A stretch of 64,000 bases of DNA from Heliopora coerulea (Eukaryota; Cnidaria; Anthozoa; Scleralcyonacea; Helioporidae), in NCBI GenBank assembly GCA_030142905.1, contig JASJOG010000504.1, positions 1 to 64,000 of the forward strand. Reading direction: 5' to 3'. The translations under genes and the position numbers were made by a program. The notes below the pieces were generated by a model, which was not told where the DNA came from, searched no databases, and was given only the letters and a program-made list of their open reading frames with translations. Of this stretch, positions 1 to 12,900 are shown in pieces (position 1 is the stretch's first letter; each line of letters opens with the position of its first letter).

Positions 1-2562
1 TGACTTCATGTGTAATTTAAATATCAGCATTCTGTGGATTTATCCTTCTGCTAAGAGCACAAACGTAATTTTATATTGTTGTATAGCTCACAGGAACTTG
101 CATGCACTGTAAAAAAGTTCAAAATTGACTTTAACTCTACGAGGGATTTTGCAGAGTCGCCAAAAATTTCTAAGAGCCATTGGGTCGGTCGTATGAAAGC
201 CTTAAGATTTTAACTGCCATAAAAATTCAATTTGTCTTTCAGCGTTCGTGACACACCATTACAACATTGCAAGGAAGAGTGTGGGAATTACTGAATGGCA
301 TATACAAGGAGAATATTTCAAAAAGGCGAAGTTAGTGGAAAATGCAGTGAAGCTACATGGATCAGTGAAAACGTAATCATAAAAATTCTGTGATCTTATT
401 TTGTCTTTAACTTAGTTTGAATCCTTGCCGGCGGCCTTGAAATACTCTTAAGAAATTACTGCAACATTTGGTGCATTGCTTTGCCAATTTTCTAGATCTG
501 CGGCTTTAAAACAATCCGTTTTCTGTTTCCAAGGATTGAGATCAGTGCCATGTTCCAACCTGCATTTTTACCTCATTTTTAGCCCAAGATTTATTCGAGT
601 TATTTCTTGAACCTAAAATACTGTAATAAATCCAAACATCACTGAAGCATTTATTGTTGAACTAAATCGACCATATGCCGTCTCTAAAATCGTAAATTAT
701 AGTCATTTTTCTAATTTTATGTCTAAATGTCAGAAGTATAAATCATTTGAGCAAAGTTAATGCCAGAGAGAGGTCAAATTAAAGCATTGAACTCAGCGAC
801 ATGTTGACGAATGCTCTAAAATTATCTCCCATTTTTTTGCTATATTCCCTGGCAAAGTAAACAAAAATGTATTGAATTTACTTAAAATTGCAAAATTATG
901 GCGTTTGGTTAAAAACGCTGAGTAATCAATAATTGTACAGGAGAAAGTATAAATTTTGTTGTATAAACCCATATTTGTTTTCGATTCTAAAGTTAAGACC
1001 CCCAAATTAATTCAAAACTAGACAGGCATAAACTGCCCAATGTTAATAAAGTGTTTTTATTGCTGCTACTCCTCAAATCAAGAATTATTTACTTTCAGGT
1101 CAACTGTGTGATTGTGAGGACTTCTCGACCAAAGACCATGATTGGAAGAAACGAAAAGGGTTCTTTTTAAATAGTTTAGATACTTAATATAAAGTAAGAC
1201 AATAATGCATCATTGTGTTCTCCCAAGTCAAAGACAGGAGCAATGAAAGATTCAGGTATCGTTACTTTATACATTTCTTAAGCTCAAGGTTCACAATTAT
1301 TTCTGTCTTTGGAGTATTTTAAATAAAGGTCAACATCTATTTTATCATATGAATGTGTAGCTTTACCTTAAAATGTGTCGGAATCGGGAGCATTACGTTT
1401 TTGAGAAATTTTCCTTGGAATTATCCCATATTTTAAATGAATTTCACTTTTGAAATATCTACAAGTTGAAGATGCTAAGGACTCTTCTGATAAACTGAAC
1501 AACACTTAAGGCAACGAATTTATCAACATTCAGAAGTAAACCTTTTATTTATGCTTCTGTTGAAAGTGAAATTCGAAAAGACTTATTGGCAACATAACTA
1601 TACGTGTCTTTACCCTATCTAACTTTTCTTTAATTCGCCGTGAACGCAACAGCTATCTTACAATTCTGATGTTACAGAAGGGACACTAAAAAGAACGAGA
1701 AAACAATTAATTAGACGTAAAATAGACACACGTTTAACCTACAAACACGATGAAGTGCCCAGCTTCTTGTCTTCAAAACTAGTTAAAAAAAGAAATCTGT
1801 TTTACTGATACTCACGACCAATCCTTTAACGCAAAAATTCTTCATAAACACCGAATTTTTTTTTAAGATCACGGATATTAGCAACAAGGCAGTGAAAATA
1901 GGAAGTGCTTCAACAACAACAGCTTCACTTTGGTTTTCAAAACAGTTCTTCTTAACGTACGCGTCGGTATTGACCTACCTATATAGCAAAATGTACTACA
2001 TACAATACCTGCATTGACTCATTATAAAAATATTACTTATACGTCCAGTCGATTTGATGTATATTCGGAAATCAGGCAATATCAATACTAAAATGTCTCA
2101 TGTTTTCGCTCGCTTGTGTCCTGTAAACAAATATATCTAACAATGCTACACGTCGATTATAGAAAGAAAGATACTTCACGATATTAACATTACAAAAATG
2201 TGCAAGTTAGACCTGCATCAAATGTAGATTGTGGATTATTTACTTTGAGGAAACGATAAGGTTGCACAAATCAATCCAAGACTTACGATCGTTCTTGTTT
2301 TGGGTTAGAATAAAATGGCGGAATGCGGGAATACCTGCTGGCTGATGGGGTACTGACAACACTATGTGAATAATCCACCGTGTAAATTTCCGAGCACAAA
2401 AGTACAAGTTGACCGAAACATCCAACAGTTTCGGTCAATTCAAGGACCTAAATCTAAATAGTCAGTTTTCGACATAGATCGCATTGAGAAAAGTGAGTAA
2501 AAGACCTGTCAAGCTCCTTCTAAAATTTAATTGTTGATAATCTTGATCAGTCATATACTCAC
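1..2562. other. AT-rich flank, no gene recognised
   Basis: I see no supported coding exon, RNA gene or mobile element here. Open frames are short and lack conserved motifs. The right part (about 2000-2562) is probably the 3' side of the array gene in unit 1: a GTAAGT donor-like site on the minus strand near 2266-2271 could end a further exon, but I could not anchor an acceptor against the other units. The rest is unassigned. Confidence 0.4.
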
Positions 2563-2840
2563 TCAATAAATCTTTCGGAGCCATTCTCCAATTCGATTAA
2601 CTAGATAAACGAAATCCAAACCAATAATTTTACCATTGTGAAAATGTGGCTTGCCTTGGGAGATTGAATATAATGCATCATGTTGTACACTTCGTGAACT
2701 AAAACAGACGTAAGATTTAAAGGAAAATGTGTTACACTCACACGCTCTATGATATATTGCTCAGAAATGAGATTCATGATTATTTCCAAAATGGACAATG
2801 CCTGGTAGAATTGGTGCTGAAGAACACGATTGAAGTCCAT
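2563..2840 (-). CDS. Array gene, copy 1: two short coding exons (partial gene)
   Basis: Unknown product. Exon 1 is 2742-2840 (33 codons). It starts at an ATG followed by G and ends in residues SEQYIIER at a GTGAGT donor. The intron is 2601-2741 (141 bp) and ends in CTAG. Exon 2 is 2563-2600, exactly 38 nt, coding LIELENGSERFI and ending at another GTGAGT donor, so it runs from phase 0 to phase 2. The same two exons, with the same 38-nt length, phase and splice sites, occur at about 14.6, 33.0 and 47.9 kb. That conservation across diverged copies is the main evidence for a real gene. A donor-like GTATGTT at 3831-3837 (minus) is conserved upstream in all four copies and may end a 5' untranslated exon. 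Later exons are not resolved in this copy. No domain is recognised. Confidence 0.55.
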
Positions 2841-5800
2841 TTTAAGAGAAACAAGAAGCTTTGGATTTCCATGTGCTGTCCAACCCAACGGCGCATGATC
2901 AGAATTAATTTGAATATTGCAAATAAAAAAAATAATGGATGCGTTTATTATTACCTCGTTGTTCTCACACAAACCTCAGTCTCTAATTAAAGTAAGTGTG
3001 TACTAATACTGCTCCACAGTTCTTAAGAATTGCAACATAATATGTTTAAAGCAGTAGATATTTGCCTTAACTATTTGAGCAATTGAAAAAGCATTAGGGT
3101 CTAAATAATTTAACAAAAAATCAAGAAAAGTTTTGTATTTCTAATTCTTGATAGTTTTTTCATCGAAATTGTTACAAGAATATTGTAAATTTTCCAAATG
3201 AAAAGAGTGTAACATATAGAAATCTAGCATCTATATCCTCGGCAGTATACTGCTTAGAAATTATTGTTTAATCTTACATGAAGGAGATTCAGATCATTCA
3301 TTAAATAGTGAAGTAAAGACAACAACATCTTGATCGACGAAACTACATTAACAGTTTTTATCTACAAAAATACCCAGTTTGTATCGGTCTGGCTGGCTCG
3401 GAATTAAGATATGGTATTACTGAATGCAAAAGGTAACCTGTTGTGAACATTTATTTTCTTTGTAAGTGGGAGTCATTATGTTAAATAAACAACCGTTCAT
3501 CTTCCAAAACTTTGCTTGCGCCAATAATCATTAACAGACAGAAGCCTTTTACAAGAAAAAACTATATATTCACGAGATCCTAAAATAAGGCATTTGAATT
3601 TGATTGTCTGTTGCTTGATGCTTGTTTTTGAGAATAAGTACTTTAAAATATAAATTGAACTTGACCAGTTCCCTTGAACTTTTCACATTAATAAATTCTA
3701 GTGCAGATGTAGTTGTATATGCTGCAGAAAAGGATAGATTTGGGATTTTCGTAATAATGACATCCTTAAAGTAAATTATGCTAAATCGTTTATTATAGGT
3801 CTGTGCAAAGCTATGTTCTTAAATGAAGAACATACCTATTTCGTTGACATCGAAGCAATTCCTGCAGTCATTGCAAAGTCAGGTTGGGAGTAAAGAAGTT
3901 GCGAAGAACACGACAGATATCCTTTCTTTTGCATCTCGACGCCACAAAACCTACCGAATAAAGAGACGTGAGTCTCATGATATGATCGAATTTGAAAGGA
4001 TAACTTTTGGTTTTAAGAAAGGCACACCATGAAGTAGAAGGTCAGGTATGGAATGAAAGGTCATTTATTATCAATCTTAATTTACAATATAAGGTGTTCC
4101 GAAATTTACTTCCTTACGGCGTATAGTATAGTTATTTGGATTCTTCAAACGTACAGGGGCTACTCTAAGATAATTCATCAGTTGTTGGTCGAGATCAGGG
4201 AATAGCATTCAGTCGTTTTGAATTAACTGCTTTGATCAAAGACACTTTGGGTCGGAATGGGATTCTAAGGCTTTTGCATAAATAACCAATGACTTAACGT
4301 TTATTTTACCCGCCCAAGCATATCCCGCGGGTTGAGGCAGAAGCACAATACTGAGCAACAATATAGGAGCATTGGATGTCATAACATCGAATAATCTGAT
4401 TAAAGCTGAGGCTCATTGCTTTATCAACCTGTCTGATCTTCAAAGAGTCACCTTCGGAAAACTGTGGTGTTACCACCTCATAAGATTGCTATTTCACTGT
4501 TTTTTGGAGTCACACTTGTGGCTGCGTGGACAATTAATAAAAATGACTGTTGCTTGACGCCATTCTAAATATCTCACCACAAAGCTGTACAGTGAAATAG
4601 TCAGCAGTTAGTCGATATTGATATGTTTTCAAAACAAATAATATCAATCAAATCAAAAGCCGCTGTTAAAACTCGTACAACATATATACAACTCGCACAA
4701 CATATTGGAAAGAAACAAAACTGTCTATACACATTTTTGTTAATTCAACTTTCACTTAATCTGCCGGATAAAATGAAGCAAACAAACAGAAGGCTCAAGG
4801 TGTCATTTAGACCTCTTCAAATGTTCTAGGAGACGAGGATGATTTTTTAGGGGACTATGAGATTTGGTCATACAAAACTAAAATTGTCAAAGAAAATTTT
4901 TGTTCTTGTTTATCAGATTTAATCCTTCAACTTTAATCTATATATTTAAAGTAATACGCTTATTTCCTTACATAAAGTTTTCTTGTTATATATTTGGGGG
5001 AAAAAAACACTAAGCAGTGCTTAATCGAAGTTAAGTGTTGATTTTTTTAAGGTGTAATTTATCTTTTATAAGTTAGAACAGTTTATATGTAAGAACTTCA
5101 CGACGACTGACAAAACATGTCTTTGGCACGACGAAAACGATTGAGTCACTTGCGTAACTTCAACTTGTAAGAGCTTTCTTGGATGGTCTCGAGAGGTCGT
5201 TTTGTCTTAAACAAATATCAGCGCAAGATTGTTATGAAGAATGCTATTATGATTCCTCATTTGAGCAGTTTTGTTCATCTGGGCATCTCACGTTCTCTTT
5301 CTTGTGGTTCAAATCAGATGGTATGAAATATGAACCCTGATGAAGCTGGATTTTTATACTAGTCAAATCTGATGTCTTAAGGCAGTCAGGCTGTTTGGTT
5401 AAAATAAAATCGTGCTTCCATCACAGTTAATTTCTGTGCCATCATTATGTACTAAACTCAATTGCATGTACAGCAGGATAGCTTCACTATAAAACTAAAA
5501 TCTGATCTAGATATATCTTGAACAGATTTTTATGAAATGGACACTCATATTAGCAGTAGTTCGAATCTCTTCCTTAGTTTTCAAAATGGGGACGAATTTT
5601 CTGATTTTTCTCTGGGCTTGCGAATATTAGCGGATTAAAGTCACTAAATACAGGATGATGAAGAACCTACTAGCTTACAATTCAATGAAATAAGTCGAAA
5701 ATGATAATAACTACGACGAATAAAGTACTTTACCTTCAATAAAAGCCTGCACATCTTACTTGAATCGATGCATGTTCCGATCGTCTTTCTCAGTGTACTT

Positions 5801-7841
5801 AATTCTCAGATGTCTAGACAAGCACAATGTGGGTATATAACAAGCCATTGATTGGTCATTAAATAAGCAAGTCCTAGCATGTCATAACACACGCAACGTT
5901 AAAGTGAGATCTACTTAATGATTAGATAACGATATTTTCGTGGCATTTCTAATCATATCTTTCCCTGAAATAATCCGCTGACGAATTGTGTTTTCCATTC
6001 CTTACATACTTCGCTTCTTTCAAGTCTTTTCCGGTGCATTTTCACACTACCAAGATGCCGTCAAATATTTCCTAATTTTTTGTAATGTATTTTTTTTCAT
6101 GACGTCGTCTTGATCTCAAAGATGTAGATTAATATGCACAGGAAAGCGAGTTTTCGTTAATCATTAATTGCCAGTGACATCGAAATCATTTTGACGTTAC
6201 ACTGCTCAGCGAATAAAATATCAGATTTGAGCACTAAATGTCCAAAACTGTGTACTTCATTTACTGCATTGATGCTGTCGAAACACCTAAAGTTCCAAGA
6301 CTGGCTGGCAACTGCATGAATATGAAAAGTCTTCCCCAGATCTATAGAATTTGTTTATTGAAGTCCCCTGTTGTTGATTTCATCGCGATATGCCTGTAAT
6401 ATATACGACCGCAACATTATTTGCTTAACTTATATTTGTCTGAGTTTATATTAAATAGATTAACATATCTCTCCTTGCTCATAATTGCACTAAAAAGGGA
6501 GTGCATTATAATTGAAACCTTAACCAAAATAATGATGCAATTACTTTACCGATGCGTGTGAATTCATGGGTGTTTTGTATTACATAGCAACAAACATACG
6601 AAAGAATGAAGATTAATAACCAAACAGACGTCAAAGTAAAATCACGCTATCGTATCTGGAGCCTGCAATGACTACGTCTTGTGCACTGTCAATCTTTAGC
6701 ACGATCCAATTATATTGCAGCGAGAACGGAAAGCTAAATAGCATACCTGTGTTAAAGTAAAGTCACTCATGCGATTGTGGGAAAAATTAGTACTGCTGCG
6801 CAAGAAAATATTGTTGAGATCTGATGGTTTACCAACTATTATTAGATAATTTAACTTGGGATAGCAGGCAGAAATACTTAAAACTTTACTTAGTCTATTT
6901 TACAGTAAATCAACCAATAGAATATAACCTTTTCAAAGTTGCCATCATAAGGCGGATACAATTTGCAGAAAATAAAATAACGTACATGTATCTGTATGTT
7001 TGTCGCTGTCGTTTTGGACTATATAAACTCGGCAAATTATACACCCTTTCCATAAGACGCAAACCGGTCCAATTATTTTCGTACGAAGCCTTTTCTTGTG
7101 GTACACGCGACAGACAAAAGATGTGAACATACTTTTACTGATTATACGAAAATTTTTGATCCATATGTAAGCAGTATAAACGGTGTCATTGTCGCCCAAG
7201 AACTATTTGTTTTTATATTTATGTACGTTATGAGACTTGTCTATGCAGGCAGTAAAGTAGAGGGGTGATTGATTTAAATTATTAAGCTGAGTAATCTGTC
7301 GTTGGATTATTAACACAATTTCGATGAATATCTCTGAGCTACACAATTGATAGTTGATGCGATAATCGCCTGAGTTTCTCTCTTCTTACACAACATTAGA
7401 TAAGTCAAAGCACTGGGCCAGATCGGAATGCCCCATTTAGGTCTCATGTGCAAATTTAGAAGCCCAGTCTTTCCAACGAACATAGGCATGCATATGTAAC
7501 AAGGATCCCGAACACATAATGTATATATTTTGGGCAGACACAATGGAGCATATCCAATGTTAAGAACAAACGAAGTGGTTACACTTACTCTGCTCTTTCG
7601 GTTGATCTTTACACTTTGAGCCTTAAAGTATACGTTTAATGGTTAATTCTATATCCATTTAGGATAAGAAAAAAAAGTACTGACTTTCCCGGTCAGTCTA
7701 AGTTGAACAGCAACTCATAAATAGGAATGTTATGTCTAACAAAATAAGAATAGCTGGTTTTTTTACAAATTATTTATAAACCGACACATCAGTTAATCTT
7801 TGTAAAGCAACCACTGGGAATGAGATTCTTTAATAATTTGG
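2841..7841. repeat. Unit 1 of the diverged tandem array, 5' flank of copy 1
   Basis: No gene is supported beyond the possible untranslated exon. Blocks match the other units in order. Around 4020-4080 matches 15720-15780 and 48885-48945. Around 4370-4560 matches 16150-16390, 34600-34810 and 49370-49560. Around 5900-6050 matches 17330-17460. This is the most diverged unit and lacks the terminal transposon found at the right end of units 2 and 3. From about 6800 to 7840 I see nothing assignable. Confidence 0.45.
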
Positions 7842-9343
7842 GTGCTACTGCAGTTTAGCACGTTGTCGTTGGTCTTTTACCTTCGGCTTAGCAAGCAAGG
7901 AAACCAGCTTCTGGCGCGAAATATCCTATCTATCCAATCTATCTATCCAGACCGACAAGTTTCATCTGTGAAACCTGATAACTATTTATCTCGTTGCAAG
8001 ACTACTTTTCAGCTGGAAAGAATTTCGCCCAAGGATCTGTCGAATCTTATATCAAATGTAAATACTATGAAAGCCACCGGTCTTGATTGTATCTCTAACA
8101 AGATAATTAATATATCAGCTAATATAATTTATGAAGACTTAGCTAAATTATTCAGTAAGTCTATTGAGTCTAATATTTCTCTCGTTGAATGGAAGACTGC
8201 TAGCGTAGTACTAATATTTAAATTTGGTGATAAAACTGATCTAAACAATTATCGACCAATATCGGTCATTTTAGCTATAGCTCGCTTGTTTGAGAGACAA
8301 ATTTATAATCAGCTTTATTTTCTACCTTACAAGGTATAAACTACTCAACTCTAAACAATCTGGATTAGATCACTTCATTCCACGGTTACAGCTCTTTTAG
8401 ATTTGACTAATGATTGGTGTTTCAATATTGATAGAGGAATGGTCAGCGGTGTTATATTTTGGATTTAAAAAAAGTCTTTGATACAGTCGATCACTCTGTA
8501 TTAATGACTAAATTGAAATATTTTGGATTTTCGCACTCAATCCTACAGTGGTTTTATTCATATCTGTCAAAGAGATCACAACGTTGCTTTGTTAACGGTG
8601 TGTACTCTGACAGTGTGGGGATTCACTATGGAGTCCCTCAAGGGTCGATTTTAGGTCCACTTCTCTTTCTTATTTATATCAATGACCTTACTACATGTTT
8701 AAAATACGGTCGGGGAAGAATGTATGCAGATGATAGAAATTTTACTTTTTCATCATGTGACCTAAATAATTTACAGATAGAGATGAACCATGACCTGAAG
8801 TGCGTTACTACGTGGCTTTTAGCAAATAAATTCACTTTGAATATACTGAAAACTGAATATATGATAATAGGTTCTCGTCAACGTATTGCTACAATAGTTG
8901 ACGATATATCAAATTTGTCTATAAATGGTGTATTCCTTCGTAGGGTTTACCAAACCAAATGTCTCGGTGTGACGATTCATTGCCACTTAAAATGGGAACT
9001 TCATATTAATAGTATTATTCAGAAGGTTGTAACTTCTATTGCCATATTAAAAAAGACTAGTAAATGTTTAAACATGGAAAATTTATGTAAAATATATCAG
9101 TCGATAATAATGCCATATTTGGATTATTGTAGTATTGTGTGGGATGGCATTGGATCTGAACTAAGTAAGAAATTGCAACGGCTACAGAATAGAGCTGCCC
9201 GTGTTATAACAGGGGACACTTGTTTGACACATGGCAGCGATGAAACATTAAAAAAACTTGGTTGGTCAAACCTATACCAACGCAGGCTTGAACAGAAAGC
9301 TTTAAGATCTACCTATCTATCTGAAAGTTCTTATTTCACATGA
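7842..9343 (+). pseudogene. CR1/L2-like non-LTR reverse transcriptase relic
   Basis: This is the remains of a retrotransposon reverse transcriptase, which would copy its own RNA at a nicked chromosomal target. The first part (to 8339) shows the N-terminal RT blocks: MKATGLDCISNKII, then NNYRPISV. Between 8340 and 8458 the frame continues (HSTVTALLDLTNDW) but shifts, and the second part opens with LDLKKVFDTVDH. It continues through GVPQGSILGPLLFLIYINDL and the catalytic MYADD box. The thumb region (TKCLGVTI) and the PYLDYCSIVWD block follow. It is cut off at about 9315, where DNA shared by units 2 and 3 begins. There is no endonuclease and no 3' tail, so both ends are truncated. Frameshifts make it dead. 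CR1/L2/Jockey-type is the best fit; the exact clade is uncertain. Confidence 0.85.
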
Positions 9344-10219
9344 CAGTAACAAACCTTTAGACATTTATAATGCTGCAATGAGGAAAGACGGGGGTCACAC
9401 GGGCTTGATGAAGGTCAAAGATGATTCTTTTGGCCAAAATATGACTTTTTTTACTACATCCGACCATTTCAAAGATTCATGATTATTTATCTTTCTTATA
9501 TATGTTGTTGTGTAAAAGTAAATTTTCAGAAGATGCTTAAGTTTCACAATCTAAAATTTGAAAACTACTTACGGAAACAGTGTTGGTTATGTATTTATTA
9601 TCTGAAGGAGACGTATCTAATAACCTTTACATTTGGGAGTAGAATGATAGTAACGAAAACATTCATTGTACTTGAAAACAATGTGAATCATGAACGAAGA
9701 TGAAAATATAATTAATTCCTTTATTTGCTCCATCATCATTAATGTCATAATCAAAGTACAGATACTCATTTTCTCAGTCGTCACTATCTTTATCATTGCT
9801 ATTTACTCCTTCACGGCGGGAGCTCTCCCTTTTACGAGTAAAATAAAATCACACTAAAATCATATACCACCGGGAAAGAGTTAATAGGGTTTTCACTGAC
9901 ACTGGCTGGGAATGTTTTATCCATTCATCCATATTATTTCTCCCTCTTGTGACCAACAATGTGCAGATACATCGTCGAAGTGAAAGTTGAAGGCTCGACT
10001 TCAACACTCCAACAATGTAATTGCGTGCATGTCTCCTCAACTCAAATGTGTCACGACAGGGTGACAGGAGCGACAAATCCTGTACTTCCCTTTCTTTTCA
10101 TACATGTTTTTGAATACCTTATATTGCTGCTTGTTCAGATCTTTTTAACCTTTCCAAAACATGCAACAAACATACTCCTCAAGAACGCACATTAGTTTAG
10201 CATCCATTCTATGTTGCTT
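9344..10219. other. Left part of unit 2, no gene
   Basis: Non-coding as far as I can see. It matches 26820-27687 closely. A weaker resemblance to 61490-61600 (the block GGGAAAGAGTTA) suggests that this part of the unit once had another copy near 61.5 kb. Confidence 0.4.
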
Positions 10220-10402
10220 CCTTAAAAGCTGTTTACAGAGGCGATTCTTCTTGCGATTTTTCTCGTCCTGAAGCATACGACTCACCAATGTATTGTACAG
10301 TATAGCTTTGCACAAACGATCCCCATGTCAGTCCACTCGAACGCATGTGTCAGGAGGCTAAAATTGGCAGCAAAAATAGCAAAGTGCATGTAAACAGCCC
10401 TT
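10220..10402. mobile_element. MITE with TIRs of about 25 bp, copy 1
   Basis: The ends are imperfect inverted repeats: AAAAGCTGTTTACAGAGGCG at the left and, read on the other strand, AAAGGGCTGTTTACATGCAC at the right. Copies are at 27688-27873 (in the paired unit) and, outside the array, at 40031-40211. The independent third copy with the same two ends supports a short non-autonomous DNA transposon. I could not fix the target-site duplication. It appears to lie inside the 3' side of the nuclease-like relic that follows. Confidence 0.55.
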
Positions 10403-10860
10403 TGGTCTGACAAAATTATCAGCAAACTTACTGCTTTTTTTCAATCATTTTTAAACACATGTGCTTTGCCTTACGGAATATCGCCGACACAAAGTCATTT
10501 CCCGTTGTTGCATGAGAATCGTGCATGCATTACAGTGAAATGATCTGGTACATCAACTGAACTAAATTTCAAGATTTTCCTTGACTTTTCTATCTACTAA
10601 TCCAGGTATAATCAGTCAGCTTTCACTAGGGACACTACCATAAACAAAAGGTTGATGTTCGCATCACCTACAGGCGATTGGATAAGTACTAATTCTTCAT
10701 CAGTGTAATTGAATGCACGCTTAGCATGCAGCACAATCTTGGTGTCTGCCCCTTTTTGATCGCTAACTAGTTCTTCCGTAACATCTGCGGAATTTAATGT
10801 GATGCGAGGACAAAGTTAATCCATTGAATACATCATTTCTTGCACCTCAATTTTTATAAA
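10403..10860 (-). pseudogene. Nuclease-like ORF relic with an ADTK...IQSP signature
   Basis: Read on the minus strand, broken frames give QKGADTKIVLHAKRAF, then ELVLIQSP and VSLVKA, and further on TGNDFVSAIFRKAKHMCLKM. This order (E/KGADTK, IxSPdtDV, TGcDsvSAF-KGK) is what I recall from a large cnidarian family of PIN/XPG-like nuclease proteins that usually sit near transposable elements. The key SPDTD motif is damaged here (SPVGDAN). The paired copy at 27874-28310 is damaged differently. The family assignment is by recall of motifs only. Confidence 0.4.
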
Positions 10861-11269
10861 ACAGAATGGCGTTTTTTTTTTTAACAATTCATATTTGATA
10901 ATTTCAATAAAGTAAGTTTTATTCTCACCATTTTTATTCTCATCATCGGTTTTCTTCACTTGCCAGATTTCAGTTGCTATATCTGGTTCTACCGGTAATC
11001 CATCATTGAGATTTATTTATACAGTCTTTGTCTATAACAGAAACTCTTTCATACAACTCAGCCTGTTTAAATCCCAGAAACTCATGCAGTATCTCCTTTG
11101 TAGTCTAAATTTCAACCGCTGACGAATTGGTGTGTATTTAATAAGCTCACAAGAGTAATCAATGTGGAAGTAAATTTTCTTATCTTTAATTTTTTTCCTG
11201 AAGGTCTATTTTGCTCGTTGTCAGGGGGATGCAACTGTCACCAGTGCAGCTCCGTCATCAATGAGCTTT

Positions 11270-11900
11270 ATTATCCTCTGGATAAAGGCGAAATCCCCTC
11301 TGCATCTGATTCTGAACATATTTTTGACGTTTAGGAACCCCTCTGCGAGGTTTGCTTACCCTCATATTCACCACATGAAATGCAGACAGAACAAATTTGA
11401 CACTCAGAAAAATATTATAAAGCCGATGCTGTTTTATTGGCTTTCTTGTGACCCAGATTTGTGATATAATCAACCATTTCCTTAATTCATACTAACACAT
11501 GACAGTAAAATTACTGTTCCCATCAGGTCTGCTCATATTTAACCTCTGTTAGAAAAGTTAAGTAAGATACCATCTCCATTTGTGTGCACTAACGCGCTAA
11601 TAAAGATCGGATTGCTTATTGTTTTGATCTGAAATAACACTTGTAAACGTGGCTAACAGCAAAGTTTGCACGAATCATATCCATTGGGAAACTCATACGA
11701 GTTAAGATAAATGACAAGAATTTAGATTTTGACTCCCTTTCAAACAAAACCATAAACTTGTTTTTCCAACTGCTGACGCCCATTTACGAAAGTTTTTCTG
11801 ATTCAAAATCAAAATCTGCACCAGAAAAACGTAAGGACATGAAGTCCCTCGTTGGGTTGCTCCACCCTCACGCTCAGCCTGGTCTATATGTATGTGTACG
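11270..11900 (+). repeat. Dispersed repeat R, copy in unit 2
   Basis: A block of about 620 bp also found at 28730-29360 and 62340-62970, and as an inverted fragment at 26541-26625. All copies end in the same stretch (CACCAGAAAAACGTAAGGAC, then GGTTGCTC, then CAGCCTG-TCTAT) and run straight into a TATGTA-type microsatellite. The inverted fragment also borders such a microsatellite, so the junction is probably a genuine element end. No product recognised. Confidence 0.6.
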
Positions 11901-12292
11901 TGTATGCATATGCATATGTATATGTATATGTATATGTGTTTACATACGTATATGTTTAAAAATATGTAGATGTAGATGTAGATGTATAGGTATAGATATA
12001 GGTATAGGGATAGGGATAGGGATAGGCATAGGGATAGATATAGGTATAGGTATAAATAGATGTAGATATAGATGTAGATATAGATGTAGATATAGATGTA
12101 GATATAGATGTAGATGTAGATGTATAGGTATAAGTATAGGTATAGGTATAAATACAGGTATAGGTATAGGTATAGGTATATGTATAGATATAGTTATAGG
12201 TATAGGTATAGGTATAAGTATAGATATAGGTATAGGTATACGTATAGGTATAGGTACAGGTAATGGTATACGTATAGGTTTAGGTATATGTA
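11890..12292. repeat. Hexamer minisatellite (GGTATA/GATGTA)
   Basis: About 400 bp of degenerate six-base units, first TATATG, then GATGTA, GATATA and GGTATA. Because the period is a multiple of three, long open frames run through on both strands (Gly-Ile and Ile-Pro repeats). They are not genes. Unit 3 has only about 75 bp of related GGTACA/GGTATA units at 30345-30420. Confidence 0.9.
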
Positions 12293-12375
12293 AAATCGTC
12301 AAAAGCCCGCTAGACCTAAAGCTTAGAATCAAATATATATTCAAAGCGAACTTTATTCAAATGAAAACATACGTT

Positions 12376-12420
12376 TCAGGGACCAGCCCTTCGTCAGCAA
12401 TTGACGAAGGGGCTGGTAAA
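12376..12420 (-). ncRNA. Hammerhead-like motif, Penelope-type terminal sequence
   Basis: On the minus strand the order is CTGACGA, stem II AGGG / CCCT around loop CTGGT, then GAAAC. This fits the hammerhead core CUGANGA - stem II - GAAA. Helix I is not convincing, and stem III could only be the self-complementary ACGT, as in minimal Penelope ribozymes. A mirrored half-copy (GACGAAGGGGCTGGT) follows on the plus strand, so the motif sits in a small inverted repeat. Probably degenerate. Confidence 0.4.
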
Positions 12421-12900
12421 ATTACACATGCAGGCACCGTCATAGTACCATAACGGGTAACGGTAGAAGTCCAAGTGAACAAAAAGTGCTTTGACAGGTG
12501 CAACTTAAGTTTAAAATGTACTGCCTAGATAGATAAAACAAGGTTCTGGCATAGGTAAAGGGCACCTTCAGGTGCGGGTTTGTGCACTCTTGGTTCATGT
12601 ATAGGTACAGGTATGGCACAAATACTTGAAAGGTATTGGTACAGCTACAGTTACAAGTTCAAGTACAAGTACAGGTTATATTTGCCACAGGAGGACGAAC
12701 AAGTGCATGTATGGGTGATAGTAAGGGTCAAGTATTGATACAAGCAATAGTAAAAGTAAACAAAGATATAAGTGAATGTGATGGATATAGAGGTACAAGT
12801 ATTGCAACAGGGAGAGAGGTGGTTTACAGTTAGAAGTGTAACTACTGCCGCAGCAACAGGTTCTGGTACAGTTCCCGATACTACTTATAATTAAAATCAT
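12421..12900 (+). repeat. Degenerate GGTACA-rich block
   Basis: The plus strand is enriched in GGTACA, AAGTACA and GGTGCA-like words. It matches 30780-31290 in unit 3 and, more loosely, 54350-54830 in unit 5, where GGTGCA units dominate. In one frame the end of the unit 3 copy reads VTTALATGSVTVPDTTNN before a stop, so it may derive from a Gly/Thr/Ala-rich repetitive coding region. The block is disrupted in all copies. It is a likely seed for the minisatellite next to it. Confidence 0.4.

Noticed and set aside
11758..12453. 231-codon plus-strand frame and 134-codon minus-strand frame
   Set aside because: Both run through a six-base minisatellite, which cannot give stops in certain frames. 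Composition is pure Gly-Ile / Ile-Pro repeat.
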